A stretch of 64,000 nucleotides of DNA from Marivibrio halodurans (GTDB lineage Bacteria; Pseudomonadota; Alphaproteobacteria; UBA8366; Aestuariispiraceae), in NCBI RefSeq assembly GCF_017963645.1, contig NZ_JAGMWN010000010.1:1-64000 (forward strand), given 5' to 3'. Below the pieces are notes generated by a model that saw only the letters and a list, made by a program, of their open reading frames with translations, searched no databases and had not been told where the DNA came from. Of this stretch, positions 25,886 to 34,985 are shown one piece after another; positions within the stretch are counted from its first letter, which is position 1; each line of letters starts with the position of its first letter. The translations under genes and the position numbers were made by a program.

Positions 25886-26767
25886 ATGGATTTCGGCCCC
25901 TATTTCCTGCTCGCCTCGCTGGAGGGTGCCGTCGGCGCCGCCGTCCTGGCGGTCACCGCGCTTGGCCTGTCGCTGGTCTTCGGCGTCATGCGCATCGTCA
26001 ATGTCGCGCATGGCGAGTTCTTCATGCTGGGCGCGGTCATCGCCTGGTGGGTGGCGAGTCTTATCGGCATTCATCCGGCGGTCGGATTCCTGGCGGCCCT
26101 GGTGGTAAGCCCGCTCGTCGTCGGGTCGGTCGCGATCCTGGCGGAACGCACGGTGTTGAGCCGCCTGCACTACGACCCGGAAGCGACCATCGTCGCCACC
26201 ATCGGCATGCTCTACGTCATCCAGCAGGCGGTGCTGATGACCTATGGGCCGGAGGCGCGGCCGGTGCAACCGCCCTTCGATTTCCGTATCCAACTGCCCT
26301 GGTTCGGTTATTCGGCCTATAAGCTGTTCGTGATCCTGGCCGCCGTCGTCTTGCTGCTGGCGGTCTGGTGGGGACTGACCCGCACCCGGCTCGGGCTGAT
26401 GATGCGCGCGACCCAGATCGACCGGGAGACCGCGCGTGCCTTCGCGATCCCCGTAGACCGCGTCTATGCCGGGGTGTTCGCGGTGGGCGCGGCGCTGGCG
26501 GCCCTGGGCGCGGTCCTGGTCGTGCCGGTTCAGCAGGCGCATTACCTGATGGGGCACGATCCGCTGCTGCTCTCCTTCATCACGGTGATCATCGGCGGGC
26601 TGGGCAGTCTGCGTGGCACGGTGCTGGCGGCCGTCATCATCGGGATGAGCGACGGGATCATCTCCGTCTTCTTCTCGCCGACGCTGGCCAAGATCATCGC
26701 CACGCTGGCGGTCGCCATGGTGCTGGTCGCCCGCCCGCAGGGCCTGTTCGGGGAGCGCGCGCCGTGA
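25886..26767 (+). CDS. livH: Branched-chain amino acid/amide ABC permease, LivH type
   Basis: The 293-residue inner-membrane protein has about eight hydrophobic segments and the LivH signatures GLSLVFGVMRIVNVAHGEFFMLGA (early; broken here by I/V changes) and ITVIIGGLGSLRGTVLAAVIIG near the C-terminus. It forms the translocation pore with the LivM-type subunit. It overlaps the next gene by 4 bp (GTGA). Its start lies 131 bp after the binding-protein gene. Confidence 0.92.
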   Translation: MDFGPYFLLASLEGAVGAAVLAVTALGLSLVFGVMRIVNVAHGEFFMLGAVIAWWVASLIGIHPAVGFLAALVVSPLVVGSVAILAERTVLSRLHYDPEATIVATIGMLYVIQQAVLMTYGPEARPVQPPFDFRIQLPWFGYSAYKLFVILAAVVLLLAVWWGLTRTRLGLMMRATQIDRETARAFAIPVDRVYAGVFAVGAALAALGAVLVVPVQQAHYLMGHDPLLLSFITVIIGGLGSLRGTVLAAVIIGMSDGIISVFFSPTLAKIIATLAVAMVLVARPQGLFGERAP

Positions 26768-27747
26768 GCGAAAGCACAGCCGTCCTCTCTACCCCGCCCG
26801 CCGCGCCGCCGACGGCCCGGATTCTCGGCCTGCACCTGGGTGTCCTGGCGGTGCTGTTCGCGCTACATTTCGTGCTGCCGGATTATCACCATATCAGCCT
26901 GTCGCGGATCATGGTGCTGGCCTGTTTCGCCATGGGCTACAATCTGGCCTTCGGCTATTCCGGGCTGCTCAGCCTCGGCCATGCGATGTTCTTCGCCGCC
27001 GGGCTCTACGCCGCCGGGCTGGTGGCGCAGTTCGCCGATATCGCGGCGCCGGGCGGTTTCCTGATCGGGGTCGCGGCGGCGGCCCTGGTGGCGCTGACGC
27101 TGGGGGCGATCGCGCTGCGCACCGGCGGGGTCTCCTTCATGATCGTGACCCTGATGTTCGCGCAGGCGGTGTTCCTGATCATCTATTACTTCGGGACCTA
27201 TACGCGCGGCGACGAGGGCTTCGTGGTGCCGGATGCGATGCGCGTCCTCCTCGGTCTCGACCTCGCCGATCCGACGGTGCGCTACATGACGGCGCTGGCG
27301 CTCTTCGCGGCCTGCCTGATGGGCTCCTTGGCGCTGGCGCGCTCCAATCTCGGCCGCGTGCTGATCGCGATCCGCGAGAACGAGGATCGCGCGCGGATGC
27401 TGGGCTACGACGTCTATCGCTACAAGCTGACGGCGCTGACGCTTTCCGCCGTGATGGCGGGGGCGGCGGGGGCGGCCTATGGGCTGCTGTTCGGCTATGT
27501 CGGGGCCAGCTTCGCCTCGATCCAATATTCGATCTATCCCCTGCTCTGGGTATTGATGGGCGGGGCCGGCACGGTGCTGGGGCCGTTCCTCGGCACGGTA
27601 TTGATGTTCTATCTGGTCGATCTGACCAGCGCGGCGACCACCGCCTATCTGTTGGTGGTGGGGCTGGTGCTGATCGCGCTGATCCTGTTCTTCCCCAAGG
27701 GTATCCTCGGCACCGTGCGGGAGCGGTATCTGCCATGGCTGCCGTGA
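26764..27747 (+). CDS. livM: Branched-chain amino acid/amide ABC permease, LivM type
   Basis: The 327-residue membrane protein starts at a GTG at 26764 that overlaps the livH stop. LivM features are AMGYNLAFGYSGLLSLGHAMFFAAGLYAAG and the cytoplasmic coupling segment AIRENEDRARMLGYDVYRYKL, followed by GGAGTVLGPFLG. It pairs with LivH in the pore. The end overlaps the livG start by 13 bp, so the four transport genes are one translation-coupled unit. Confidence 0.92.
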   Translation: MSESTAVLSTPPAAPPTARILGLHLGVLAVLFALHFVLPDYHHISLSRIMVLACFAMGYNLAFGYSGLLSLGHAMFFAAGLYAAGLVAQFADIAAPGGFLIGVAAAALVALTLGAIALRTGGVSFMIVTLMFAQAVFLIIYYFGTYTRGDEGFVVPDAMRVLLGLDLADPTVRYMTALALFAACLMGSLALARSNLGRVLIAIRENEDRARMLGYDVYRYKLTALTLSAVMAGAAGAAYGLLFGYVGASFASIQYSIYPLLWVLMGGAGTVLGPFLGTVLMFYLVDLTSAATTAYLLVVGLVLIALILFFPKGILGTVRERYLPWLP

Positions 27748-28499
27748 GCGGAACCGAGATGGGGCGGGAGCCCGAGCTGCTGCTGGAGACGCGCGGCCTG
27801 AGCCGGCATTTCGGCGGGCTGACGGCGGTAGACGGGGTCGATTTCCAGTTGCGCCGGGGGGAGGTGCGCGCGCTGATCGGTCCGAACGGCGCGGGCAAGA
27901 CCACCTTCGTCAGCCTGCTGTCCGGCCGCATCCGGCCGAGCGCCGGCGCCATCGCCTTCGAGGGGCGGGACGTCACCCGCCTCAAGGCGCACGCCCGTGT
28001 CGCGCGCGGCATCGCCTATACCTTCCAGATCACCAGCGTCTTCCAGGCCTTGAGCGCGCGGGAGAACGTGATGCTGGCGGTGCAGCGGCGCCTGACGCGC
28101 GGCCTGTTCGGGCCCAGCCATGCATCCCTTGCCGCGGAGGCGGACAGCGCGCTTGCCCGCGTCGGGCTGGCCGGGCGCGCGGACGAGGCGTCGGGTAATC
28201 TAAGCTACGGCCATCAGCGCCTGCTGGAGGTGGCGATGGGCCTCGGCATGCGCCCGCGCCTGCTGATCCTGGACGAGCCGACCCAGGGTCTTTCCGACGA
28301 GGAGGTGGCCGCCTTCATCGCCCTGATCCGGGAGCTTTCGGAAAGCGCGACTGTCCTGTTGATCGAGCACAACATGCATGTGGTGATGGGGCTGGCCGAC
28401 CGGATCACGGTGCTGGATCGCGGCCGCGTGCTGGCCGAGGGCGCGCCGGAGGCGATCCGCGCGGACGAGGCGGTGCAACGCGCCTATCTGGGCGGTTGA
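27735..28499 (+). CDS. livG: ABC importer ATPase, LivG type
   Basis: The 254-residue ATPase has Walker A GPNGAGKTT (about residues 49-57), signature LSYGHQRLLEVAMGL (the usual LSYGQQR with a His), Walker B LLILDEPTQGLS and the H-loop IEHNMHVVMGLADRI. The LivG-type C-terminal extension continues to AYLGG. The ATG at 27735 and a GTG at 27744 (GTGA overlap) are both possible starts. It energises uptake together with LivF. Confidence 0.92.
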   Translation: MAAVSGTEMGREPELLLETRGLSRHFGGLTAVDGVDFQLRRGEVRALIGPNGAGKTTFVSLLSGRIRPSAGAIAFEGRDVTRLKAHARVARGIAYTFQITSVFQALSARENVMLAVQRRLTRGLFGPSHASLAAEADSALARVGLAGRADEASGNLSYGHQRLLEVAMGLGMRPRLLILDEPTQGLSDEEVAAFIALIRELSESATVLLIEHNMHVVMGLADRITVLDRGRVLAEGAPEAIRADEAVQRAYLGG

Positions 28500-28547
28500 A
28501 CATCTGGTCGGTTGACGTCTGATCGGGTGAAGGGGGAGTTTGAGGCG

Positions 28548-29252
28548 ATGTTGCGGGTAAGCGGCCTCGATTGCGGCTATGGGCGCACGCCGGTGCTGCG
28601 CGATTTCGCCTTGAGCGTCGAGGCGGGCGAGATCCTCTGCCTGCTGGGTCGCAACGGCGCGGGCAAGACGACCGCGATGAAGGCGATCATGGGGTTGCTG
28701 ACGCCCAGCGCCGGCACGGTCGAGATCGACGGCGTCGATATCGCGCGCCTGCCGGCGGAGGCGGCGCCGCGCCACGGCCTCGGCTATGTGCCGCAGGGGC
28801 GGCGGCTCTTCGCGGACCTGACGGTGGCGGAGAATCTGGAGATCGGTCTGATGGCGGGCCACGGGCCGGAGGGGCCGCGGCGCGAGTCGGCGCTGGAATT
28901 GTTCCCCGTGCTGCGCGAGCGCCTGGACCAGCGCGCGGGCACGCTGTCCGGGGGGGAGCAGCAGATGCTGGCGATCGCCCGCGCGCTTTGCCTGGAGCCG
29001 AAGGTCCTGTTGCTGGACGAGCCGACGGAGGGTCTGATGCCCGCCATGATCGCGCGTATCCGCGCGGTCGTCACCGCGCTGAAGGGGCAGGGCGTGGCGA
29101 TCCTGCTGGTCGAGCAGCGGGTCGACGCGGTGATCGAGATCGCGGACCGTGTCCTCTTCGTCGAGAACGGACGGGCACGCGATACCTTACCCGCCGCCGC
29201 GCTCAAAAACCGGCCCGATCTGCTGGAGCGTTATGTCGGGGTGGGCGACTGA
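28548..29252 (+). CDS. livF: ABC importer ATPase, LivF type
   Basis: The 234-residue ATPase has Walker A GRNGAGKTT, signature LSGGEQQMLAIARAL, Walker B LLLDEPTEGLMPAM and the LivF-specific GLGYVPQGRRLFADLTV. The ATG at 28548 is preferred over a TTG at 28512 because GGGGGAG lies about 10 nt upstream and because the family normally begins at this point (MLRVSGLDCGYG). It is the last gene of the importer operon, 113 bp before the histidine kinase gene. Confidence 0.92.
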   Translation: MLRVSGLDCGYGRTPVLRDFALSVEAGEILCLLGRNGAGKTTAMKAIMGLLTPSAGTVEIDGVDIARLPAEAAPRHGLGYVPQGRRLFADLTVAENLEIGLMAGHGPEGPRRESALELFPVLRERLDQRAGTLSGGEQQMLAIARALCLEPKVLLLDEPTEGLMPAMIARIRAVVTALKGQGVAILLVEQRVDAVIEIADRVLFVENGRARDTLPAAALKNRPDLLERYVGVGD

Positions 29253-29365
29253 CCGCCGAAAGTCCGGCTTTTCATCTTAAAGGTTTGGCAAGAACCCGGC
29301 CCTATGGTGCGCCGCGCTATGCGGGGCCGGATTGGTCGTGTCCCCGCGTGTGTGGGACGAAGACC

Positions 29366-31660
29366 ATGACCGACAAGACCACGGGTTATCCGAAAAATAT
29401 TTATCCCGCCCTGGCGATCGGCGTCAGCTTCGCGGTCGCGATGACGCTGGCCGGGCTGGTCGGCGGTATAGGAAAGGGCGGGGTCGGGGAGCGTGCCGGG
29501 GCGTGGATCGATGTCCTGTCCGGATTCATCGCATCCCACAGCGTGCTGCGCGACGGCCTCCTGGGCCTTATGGTCCTGGTGCTTTTCGGCGTGGTCGTTT
29601 TCCTGCTCCACCGGATCGACCGGATGCACCGTCTCCATCAGGGGGCGCTCGCCCATGTGGAGGCGCTCTACGAGAATTCGCCGGACGGTACCATCAGTGT
29701 CGATGCCGAGGGGCGGATTCTGCGCTGCAACGACGCAACCGTCGCGATGCTCGGCTACCCCCGGCGGGAACTGATCGGCCGTCCGGTCGACAGCCTTGTC
29801 CCGGCGGAGGCGCGCGGCCGGCACGAAGGTTTGCGCCGCGGGTTCTTCGCCGGGAGCGAGAACCGGCTCATGCGGCCGGAGAAGCCCGTGGTAGCGCTTG
29901 CCCGCGACGGTCGCCGGCTGCCGGTGGATATCAGCCTGTGCCGCGCCCGCACGCCGGATGGCGAGGTGGTCATCGCCACCATGCGCGATGTCAGCCAGCA
30001 GCAGCGGATGGTCGAACGGTTGACGGAGGCGACCCGCGCGGCGGAGATCGCCAATCGCACCAAGTCCGATTTCCTGACCAGCGTCAGCCGCGAGATCCGC
30101 GCGCCGCTCAACGGCGTTCTGGACATGATGACGTTGATCGAGCGCGAGCCCCTGTCGCGTTCCGTGCGCGAGAAGGTGCGCAGCGCGGAGGAATCCGGTG
30201 CTTTTCTCCTGGCGCTCATCAATCAGCTTGAGGATTTCGCCGCCATAGAGGCGGGACATGTCGAGATGCGCGAGGAAGCGTTCGATCTTACCGCGATGCT
30301 CGACGGGTTGCATGCGATGTTCTCGCCGCCCGCGCGGGAGAAGGGTCTCAACCTCGATATCCGCGCGGTGCCGTCCGATCCGCCCACGCTGATCGGTGAC
30401 TACACCCATATCCGGCAGGTGATCTTCAATCTCCTCGGCAATGCGGTCAAATTCACCGATACCGGGAGCGTGCGGCTGGAGACGACGCTCAGCCTGTCCG
30501 ACGGGGCCGATGCCGGCATGTTGAGCTGCACCGTGCGCGACAGCGGCCCGGGAATCGCCGCCGGCGCGGTTAATACCATCTTTGAGAGGTTCGCCCAGAC
30601 GGAGGAGGGGCGTAAGCGTGGCGGCACCGGTCTCGGCCTCAGCATCTCCCGGGATCTGGCGGAGCGCATGGGAGGGCATCTTACCGTGACCTCCACCCCG
30701 GGTGTCGGCAGTCTCTTTACCCTGACCCTGCCGATCCGGCGTGCCAACGGAAGCGCGCTCCGCCCCGTCGATGGCGAGACCGACGCCAAGCCCGAGGCGC
30801 CCAGTACTTCGCCCAGTACTTCGCCCAATACTTCGCCAACCACATCGCCGGTCGATTCTTGCGCCAGACCGTTGCGAATCCTGGTGGCGGAGGACAATAG
30901 CGTCAATCAGGTCGTCATTGCCTCCATCCTGCGGCGGGAAGGGCACGACGTCGAGGTGGTCAATGACGGACGCCTGGCGCTCGACCGCGTCGGCGCGGCC
31001 GAGGCCGGGGACGAATCCGGCCTCGATATTTTGCTGATGGATATCCGGATGGCGGAAATGGACGGTCTTGCCGCTACCCGGGCGATCCGCGGGATCGGCG
31101 TTCCGGCGGAACGCCTGCCGATCATCGGTCTGACGGGACAGGACGATCCGGACGCGCACGCGCGCTATGTGGAGGCCGGCATGCAGGACGTGCTGACGAA
31201 GCCGTTGCGGGTGGCCGACCTGCGCGAGGCCATCGCCCGGAACATGCCCGCAGCCGTTCCGTCCATGCACGTCGCGTCCGGCCGGGATGCGGAGGACGCC
31301 GCGACCCTGATCGACCGGAATATCGTCGATCAATTGATCGAGACGCTTCCGACCGACCGGATGCGCGCCCTGATGGCGCGTTTGGGCGGCGAGACGGATC
31401 GCCTCGCCGCCATCCTGCGTGCGCCGGAGAGCGATCTCGGGGCCCGGCGGGCGGCGGCGCACGAATTACGCGGCATGCTGGGGAATTATGGGCTCGACGC
31501 GGCGGCGCTGTGCGCGGCGCGGTTCGAGCGCGTCGGGATGAGCCGGAACGAGCGGGAGAAGGAAGCCGCGCGTCTGGTCATGCTCGCCCTGCGCGGCATC
31601 ACGGCGATCGAGGCGTTGCTGGACGCGCCCGCCGATGCCTCTACCGGGTCGGCGCGATAG
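29366..31660 (+). CDS. Hybrid sensor histidine kinase with Arg in place of the H-box His (HK-REC-HPt)
   Basis: The 764-residue membrane kinase has two transmembrane helices (about residues 13-34 and 62-82), a PAS domain (~95-215), HisKA (~230-295), HATPase_c (~335-460; N box NLLGNAVKF, DSGPGIA, GGTGLGLSI), a repeat-containing linker, REC (~505-625; phospho-acceptor Asp559 in LLMDIRM, Lys in LTKPL) and a C-terminal HPt (~660-755; His699 in AAHELRG). The H-box reads SREIRAPLNG instead of SHEIRTPLNG: residue 242 is Arg (CGC at 30089-30091), one transition away from CAC His. So the ATPase, REC and HPt look intact while the canonical autophosphorylation site is absent. The 3' end overlaps the hemerythrin gene by 20 bp, convergently. 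The stimulus is unknown. Confidence 0.92.
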   Translation: MTDKTTGYPKNIYPALAIGVSFAVAMTLAGLVGGIGKGGVGERAGAWIDVLSGFIASHSVLRDGLLGLMVLVLFGVVVFLLHRIDRMHRLHQGALAHVEALYENSPDGTISVDAEGRILRCNDATVAMLGYPRRELIGRPVDSLVPAEARGRHEGLRRGFFAGSENRLMRPEKPVVALARDGRRLPVDISLCRARTPDGEVVIATMRDVSQQQRMVERLTEATRAAEIANRTKSDFLTSVSREIRAPLNGVLDMMTLIEREPLSRSVREKVRSAEESGAFLLALINQLEDFAAIEAGHVEMREEAFDLTAMLDGLHAMFSPPAREKGLNLDIRAVPSDPPTLIGDYTHIRQVIFNLLGNAVKFTDTGSVRLETTLSLSDGADAGMLSCTVRDSGPGIAAGAVNTIFERFAQTEEGRKRGGTGLGLSISRDLAERMGGHLTVTSTPGVGSLFTLTLPIRRANGSALRPVDGETDAKPEAPSTSPSTSPNTSPTTSPVDSCARPLRILVAEDNSVNQVVIASILRREGHDVEVVNDGRLALDRVGAAEAGDESGLDILLMDIRMAEMDGLAATRAIRGIGVPAERLPIIGLTGQDDPDAHARYVEAGMQDVLTKPLRVADLREAIARNMPAAVPSMHVASGRDAEDAATLIDRNIVDQLIETLPTDRMRALMARLGGETDRLAAILRAPESDLGARRAAAHELRGMLGNYGLDAAALCAARFERVGMSRNEREKEAARLVMLALRGITAIEALLDAPADASTGSAR
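30800..30847 (+). repeat. 12-bp tandem repeat in the kinase linker
   Basis: CCCAGTACTTCG occurs twice (30800-30811, 30812-30823), followed by CCCAATACTTCG and the degenerate CCAACCACATCG. They encode STSP-STSP-NTSP-TTSP between HATPase and REC. The period of 12 keeps the frame, so copy number can vary without harm. Confidence 0.85.
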
Positions 31661-32171
31661 CCGCGGACCCGACCGAGGGGCCGAGCAGCATGTCTCGTTC
31701 GACCGCGACCTGACGGCGCAGATTACCGAACAGCCCGCGCAGCATGTAGCCGGTCGCCTCCTTCTCGGCCCGGCCGGTGCACAGACCCCATTCCATGAGG
31801 ACCTCGGCGACTTCCTCGGCGAAGCCCTCGTCCTCGCGGTGCTCGTGTGAAAGCCGGGCCAGCATGTCCTCTATCCGGGGTGTGGCGCCGAGCCGCGCCC
31901 GGACGGCGGGAAACAGGCGATCCTCCTCGAAGCGATGGGCGGCCCGGAGCGCCGGGACCAAAATCCGCGCGATGCCGAGGCATTCGGCGATGTCGATCCC
32001 GTCGGGTAGCGAATCCGCGATCCGCTCCAGCCGGTCGCACAGGCTCAATAGGCGGGCATGGTGTCCCTGCGTCACCTCGACGATATCGTCCCATCGCGCG
32101 CCTGGCAGGGTTGGCGGAATCGGGATTTCCGCCCGGTGAAAGTGGTGCTCCGGCTCGCCCTGCGTCGTCAT
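31641..32171 (-). CDS. Hemerythrin-like (HHE) domain protein
   Basis: The 176-residue soluble protein has the hemerythrin/HHE cation-binding pattern: His in TQGHHARLL (about residues 33-40), [13 protein letters not shown] (HxxEE type, ~80) and [11 protein letters not shown] (~112), enough ligands for a diiron site. The ATG at 32171 has GAGGAAA about 10 nt upstream. Such proteins bind O2 or NO or respond to iron/oxygen stress. It is divergent from ccoN, and the FNR/FixK-type box between them could regulate both. Its 3' end overlaps the kinase gene by 20 bp. Confidence 0.85.
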   Translation of the reverse strand: MTTQGEPEHHFHRAEIPIPPTLPGARWDDIVEVTQGHHARLLSLCDRLERIADSLPDGIDIAECLGIARILVPALRAAHRFEEDRLFPAVRARLGATPRIEDMLARLSHEHREDEGFAEEVAEVLMEWGLCTGRAEKEATGYMLRGLFGNLRRQVAVERDMLLGPSVGSAAIAPTR

Positions 32172-32289
32172 GGTCGGTGTTTCCTCGAACGCTATGGCCT
32201 CGAACGGTCCGAAATTGAGCGTCGTCGCCCTGGCCTTTCCATCCAACCGGCCTTTCCACCCAAAATGTCGCGGCTGGCGACGGCGTTCG

Positions 32290-32303
32290 TTGATCTCGAT
32301 CAA
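32290..32303 (+). promoter_or_regulatory. FNR/FixK-type anaerobox
   Basis: TTGATCTCGATCAA is a perfect match to the TTGATnnnnATCAA consensus of FNR/FixK/Anr regulators. It lies 77 bp before the ccoN start and 119 bp from the divergent hemerythrin start. It predicts low-oxygen induction of the cbb3 oxidase, as is known for ccoN operons in Rhodobacter and rhizobia; that the same box also acts on the hemerythrin gene is inference. Confidence 0.85.
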
Positions 32304-32379
32304 GGACGGCATCGGAAACCGGCGGCATGGTCGGATCGCTCCGGGCCATGTCCGGCCCCGACGATGCGAGGTGGAGACA

Positions 32380-34029
32380 ATGAACCAAGCTGCTCAGGTG
32401 ATCGCCGTGGCCGCGGCGGCGCTGCTCGCGCTGTTCGGCGCGGCGCTCGGCCGCGATCCGCTCTTCCAGGCCCATGCCTGGATTCTGTTCTTCGTGCTGG
32501 TCGCGGCATCCTATCTGCTGCTTCAGCGCAAGCCGGCGGAGGCCGCGGCCATCCCGTTCAAGGGAGCGACCACGAAATCCGGGGACGCCGTGTCGGCGGC
32601 ACCGGCCTATCTGGACGGGCCGATCCGCTATGGCGCGGTCGCGACGGTGTTCTGGGGAATCGCCGGGTTCCTGGTCGGCGTGGTGATCGCCGCCCAACTG
32701 GCTTGGCCGAACCTGAACCTCGAACCCTATCTGAATTTCGGCCGGCTGCGTCCGCTGCACACCTCGGCGGTGATCTTCGCCTTCGGCGGCAACGCGCTGA
32801 TCTGCACCAGTTTCTGGGTGGTGCAGCGGACCAGCCGCCAGCGGCTGTTCGGCGGCGATCTCGCGTGGTTCGTCTTCTGGGGTTATCAGCTCTTCATCAT
32901 CATGGCGGCGACGGGCTATCTGCTCGGCGTCACCCAATCGCGCGAATATGCGGAGCCCGAATGGTACGTCGATCTCTGGCTGACCATCGTGTGGGTCGCC
33001 TATCTGGTCGTCTTCCTCGGCACCATCATGACCCGGCGCGAGCCGCATATCTATGTCGCCAACTGGTTCTATCTCAGCTTCATCGTGACCGTCGCGATGC
33101 TGCATGTGGTGAATAATCTGGCGCTGCCGGTCTCGCTGATGGGGGTGAAGAGCTATTCCCTCTTCGCCGGGGTGCAGGATGCGCTGACCCAATGGTGGTA
33201 CGGGCATAACGCGGTCGGCTTCTTCCTGACGGCCGGGTTCCTCGGCATGATGTACTATTTCATGCCGAAGCAGGCGGAGCGGCCGGTCTATAGCTACCGC
33301 CTCTCCATCGTCCATTTCTGGTCGCTGATCTTCCTCTACATCTGGGCCGGGCCGCATCACCTGCATTATACCGCGTTGCCGGACTGGGCGCAGACGCTGG
33401 GCATGGTGTTCTCGGTCATGCTGTGGATGCCCAGCTGGGGCGGCATGATCAACGGGCTGATGACCCTGTCCGGCGCCTGGGACAAGGTGCGCACCGATCC
33501 GCTCATCCGCATGATGGTGATCGCGCTCGCCTTCTACGGCATGTCGACCTTCGAGGGGCCGATGATGTCGATCAAGTCGGTCAACTCGCTCAGCCACTAT
33601 ACCGACTGGACCATCGGGCACGTGCATTCCGGCGCGCTCGGCTGGGTCGGCATGATCAGCTTCGCGGCGATCTACTATCTCGTGCCGAAGCTTTGGGACC
33701 GCAGCCGGCTCTACAGCCTGCGCATGGTCAACTGGCACTTCTGGCTCGCGACGCTGGGCATCGTGATCTACGCGGCCGTCATGTGGGTCTCCGGCATCAC
33801 CCAGGGCCTGATGTGGCGGGAATACGACCAGGAAGGCTTCCTCGTCTATTCCTTCGCCGAGACGGTGGCCGCCATGCATCCCTACTACGCGATGCGGGTC
33901 TTCGGCGGGCTGCTCTATCTGGCGGGCGCCCTCGTCATGGCCTTCAACATCTACCAGACCATCCGCGGCCGGCAACGCCAGGAGCGCCCGCTCGTCACCG
34001 CCGCCACCGCCGCGCAGCCGGCCGAGTAA
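32380..34029 (+). CDS. ccoN: cbb3-type cytochrome c oxidase subunit I
   Basis: The 549-residue membrane protein is the catalytic heme-copper subunit. It shows the low-spin heme ligand region [15 protein letters not shown], the CuB histidines in [11 protein letters not shown] and GPHHLHYT, and the later [17 protein letters not shown] carrying heme b and b3 ligands. An N-terminal extra helix pair ([18 protein letters not shown]) precedes the ~12-helix core. RBS GAGGTGGAG lies just upstream of the ATG. First gene of the ccoNOQPGHIS cluster; reduces O2 with high affinity. Confidence 0.97.
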   Translation: MNQAAQVIAVAAAALLALFGAALGRDPLFQAHAWILFFVLVAASYLLLQRKPAEAAAIPFKGATTKSGDAVSAAPAYLDGPIRYGAVATVFWGIAGFLVGVVIAAQLAWPNLNLEPYLNFGRLRPLHTSAVIFAFGGNALICTSFWVVQRTSRQRLFGGDLAWFVFWGYQLFIIMAATGYLLGVTQSREYAEPEWYVDLWLTIVWVAYLVVFLGTIMTRREPHIYVANWFYLSFIVTVAMLHVVNNLALPVSLMGVKSYSLFAGVQDALTQWWYGHNAVGFFLTAGFLGMMYYFMPKQAERPVYSYRLSIVHFWSLIFLYIWAGPHHLHYTALPDWAQTLGMVFSVMLWMPSWGGMINGLMTLSGAWDKVRTDPLIRMMVIALAFYGMSTFEGPMMSIKSVNSLSHYTDWTIGHVHSGALGWVGMISFAAIYYLVPKLWDRSRLYSLRMVNWHFWLATLGIVIYAAVMWVSGITQGLMWREYDQEGFLVYSFAETVAAMHPYYAMRVFGGLLYLAGALVMAFNIYQTIRGRQRQERPLVTAATAAQPAE

Positions 34030-34044
34030 GGGGAGCATCGACCC

Positions 34045-34776
34045 ATGGCCCTCATGGACAAGCATCAGATCCTGGAGAAGAACGCGTCCCTGCTTCTCGT
34101 CTTCTCCTTCCTGGTGGTGACGATCGGCGGCATCGTGGAGATCGCCCCGCTCTTCTACATCGACAACACGGTCGAGAAGGTGGAGGGCGTGCGGCCCTAC
34201 TCCCCGCTCGAACTCAAGGGGCGCGAGGTCTATGTGCGCGAGGGGTGCTATCTCTGCCATTCGCAGATGATCCGCCCCTTCCGGGACGAGACCGAGCGTT
34301 ACGGCCATTACTCGCTGGCGGCGGAGTCGATGTACGACCATCCGTTCCAGTGGGGCTCGAAACGCACCGGGCCGGATCTGGCACGCGTCGGCGGGCGCTA
34401 TTCCAACGCCTGGCACGTGCAGCATCTGACCGACCCGCAGTCGGTGGTGCCGGAATCGGTGATGCCGCGCTACGGCTTCCTGGCCGGTCAGGAGATCGAC
34501 CCAAGCCTGATCGCCGAGACGTTGAGGACCAACCGCGCGGTCGGCGTGCCCTATAGCGACGAGATGATCAAGCAGGCGGCCGCCGATCTGGCGGCGCAGG
34601 CCGACCCCAATGCCGATACCTCCGGCGTGACGGGGCGCTATCCCAAGGCCGTGACCGGCGATTTCGACGGCGATCCGAAGCGGCTGACCGAGATGGATGC
34701 CCTGATCGCCTACTTGCAGATGCTCGGCACGCTGGTCGATTTCGAGGCCTATCAGGCCGACGCCTTCGTGCGCTGA
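34045..34776 (+). CDS. ccoO: cbb3-type cytochrome c oxidase subunit II (monoheme)
   Basis: The 243-residue subunit has one N-terminal membrane anchor ([19 protein letters not shown]) and a single c-type heme site CYLCHSQM (CxxCH), with PRYGFL providing the distal Met-region context seen in CcoO. It passes electrons from CcoP to CcoN on the periplasmic side. It lies 15 bp after ccoN with GGGGAG as ribosome binding site. Confidence 0.97.
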   Translation: MALMDKHQILEKNASLLLVFSFLVVTIGGIVEIAPLFYIDNTVEKVEGVRPYSPLELKGREVYVREGCYLCHSQMIRPFRDETERYGHYSLAAESMYDHPFQWGSKRTGPDLARVGGRYSNAWHVQHLTDPQSVVPESVMPRYGFLAGQEIDPSLIAETLRTNRAVGVPYSDEMIKQAAADLAAQADPNADTSGVTGRYPKAVTGDFDGDPKRLTEMDALIAYLQMLGTLVDFEAYQADAFVR

Positions 34777-34823
34777 AACCGCCCGTCCGAGGCCCCGAGG
34801 CCCGAGGCTCTAGGAGCGAGACC

Positions 34824-34985
34824 ATGGACTACGAAACCTTCCGGCATTTCGCCGACAGTTGGGGGTTGCTCTATCTGGTGATCCTGTTCGTCGGGATCGT
34901 TGCCTTCACCTTCCGCCCCGGTGGCTCGAAGGCGGCCCGGAACGCGGCCCATATCCCGTTCGAGCGTGGAGAGAACGATGAGTGA
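34824..34985 (+). CDS. ccoQ: cbb3-type cytochrome oxidase subunit CcoQ
   Basis: The 53-residue protein begins MDYETFRHFADSWGLLYLVI and has one transmembrane helix (about residues 13-30) and the family end FTFRPGGSKAARNAA. Length and position between ccoO and ccoP are typical. It stabilises the oxidase complex. Its stop lies inside ccoP: the ccoP ATG at 34978 overlaps the last eight bases of ccoQ. Confidence 0.93.
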   Translation: MDYETFRHFADSWGLLYLVILFVGIVAFTFRPGGSKAARNAAHIPFERGENDE

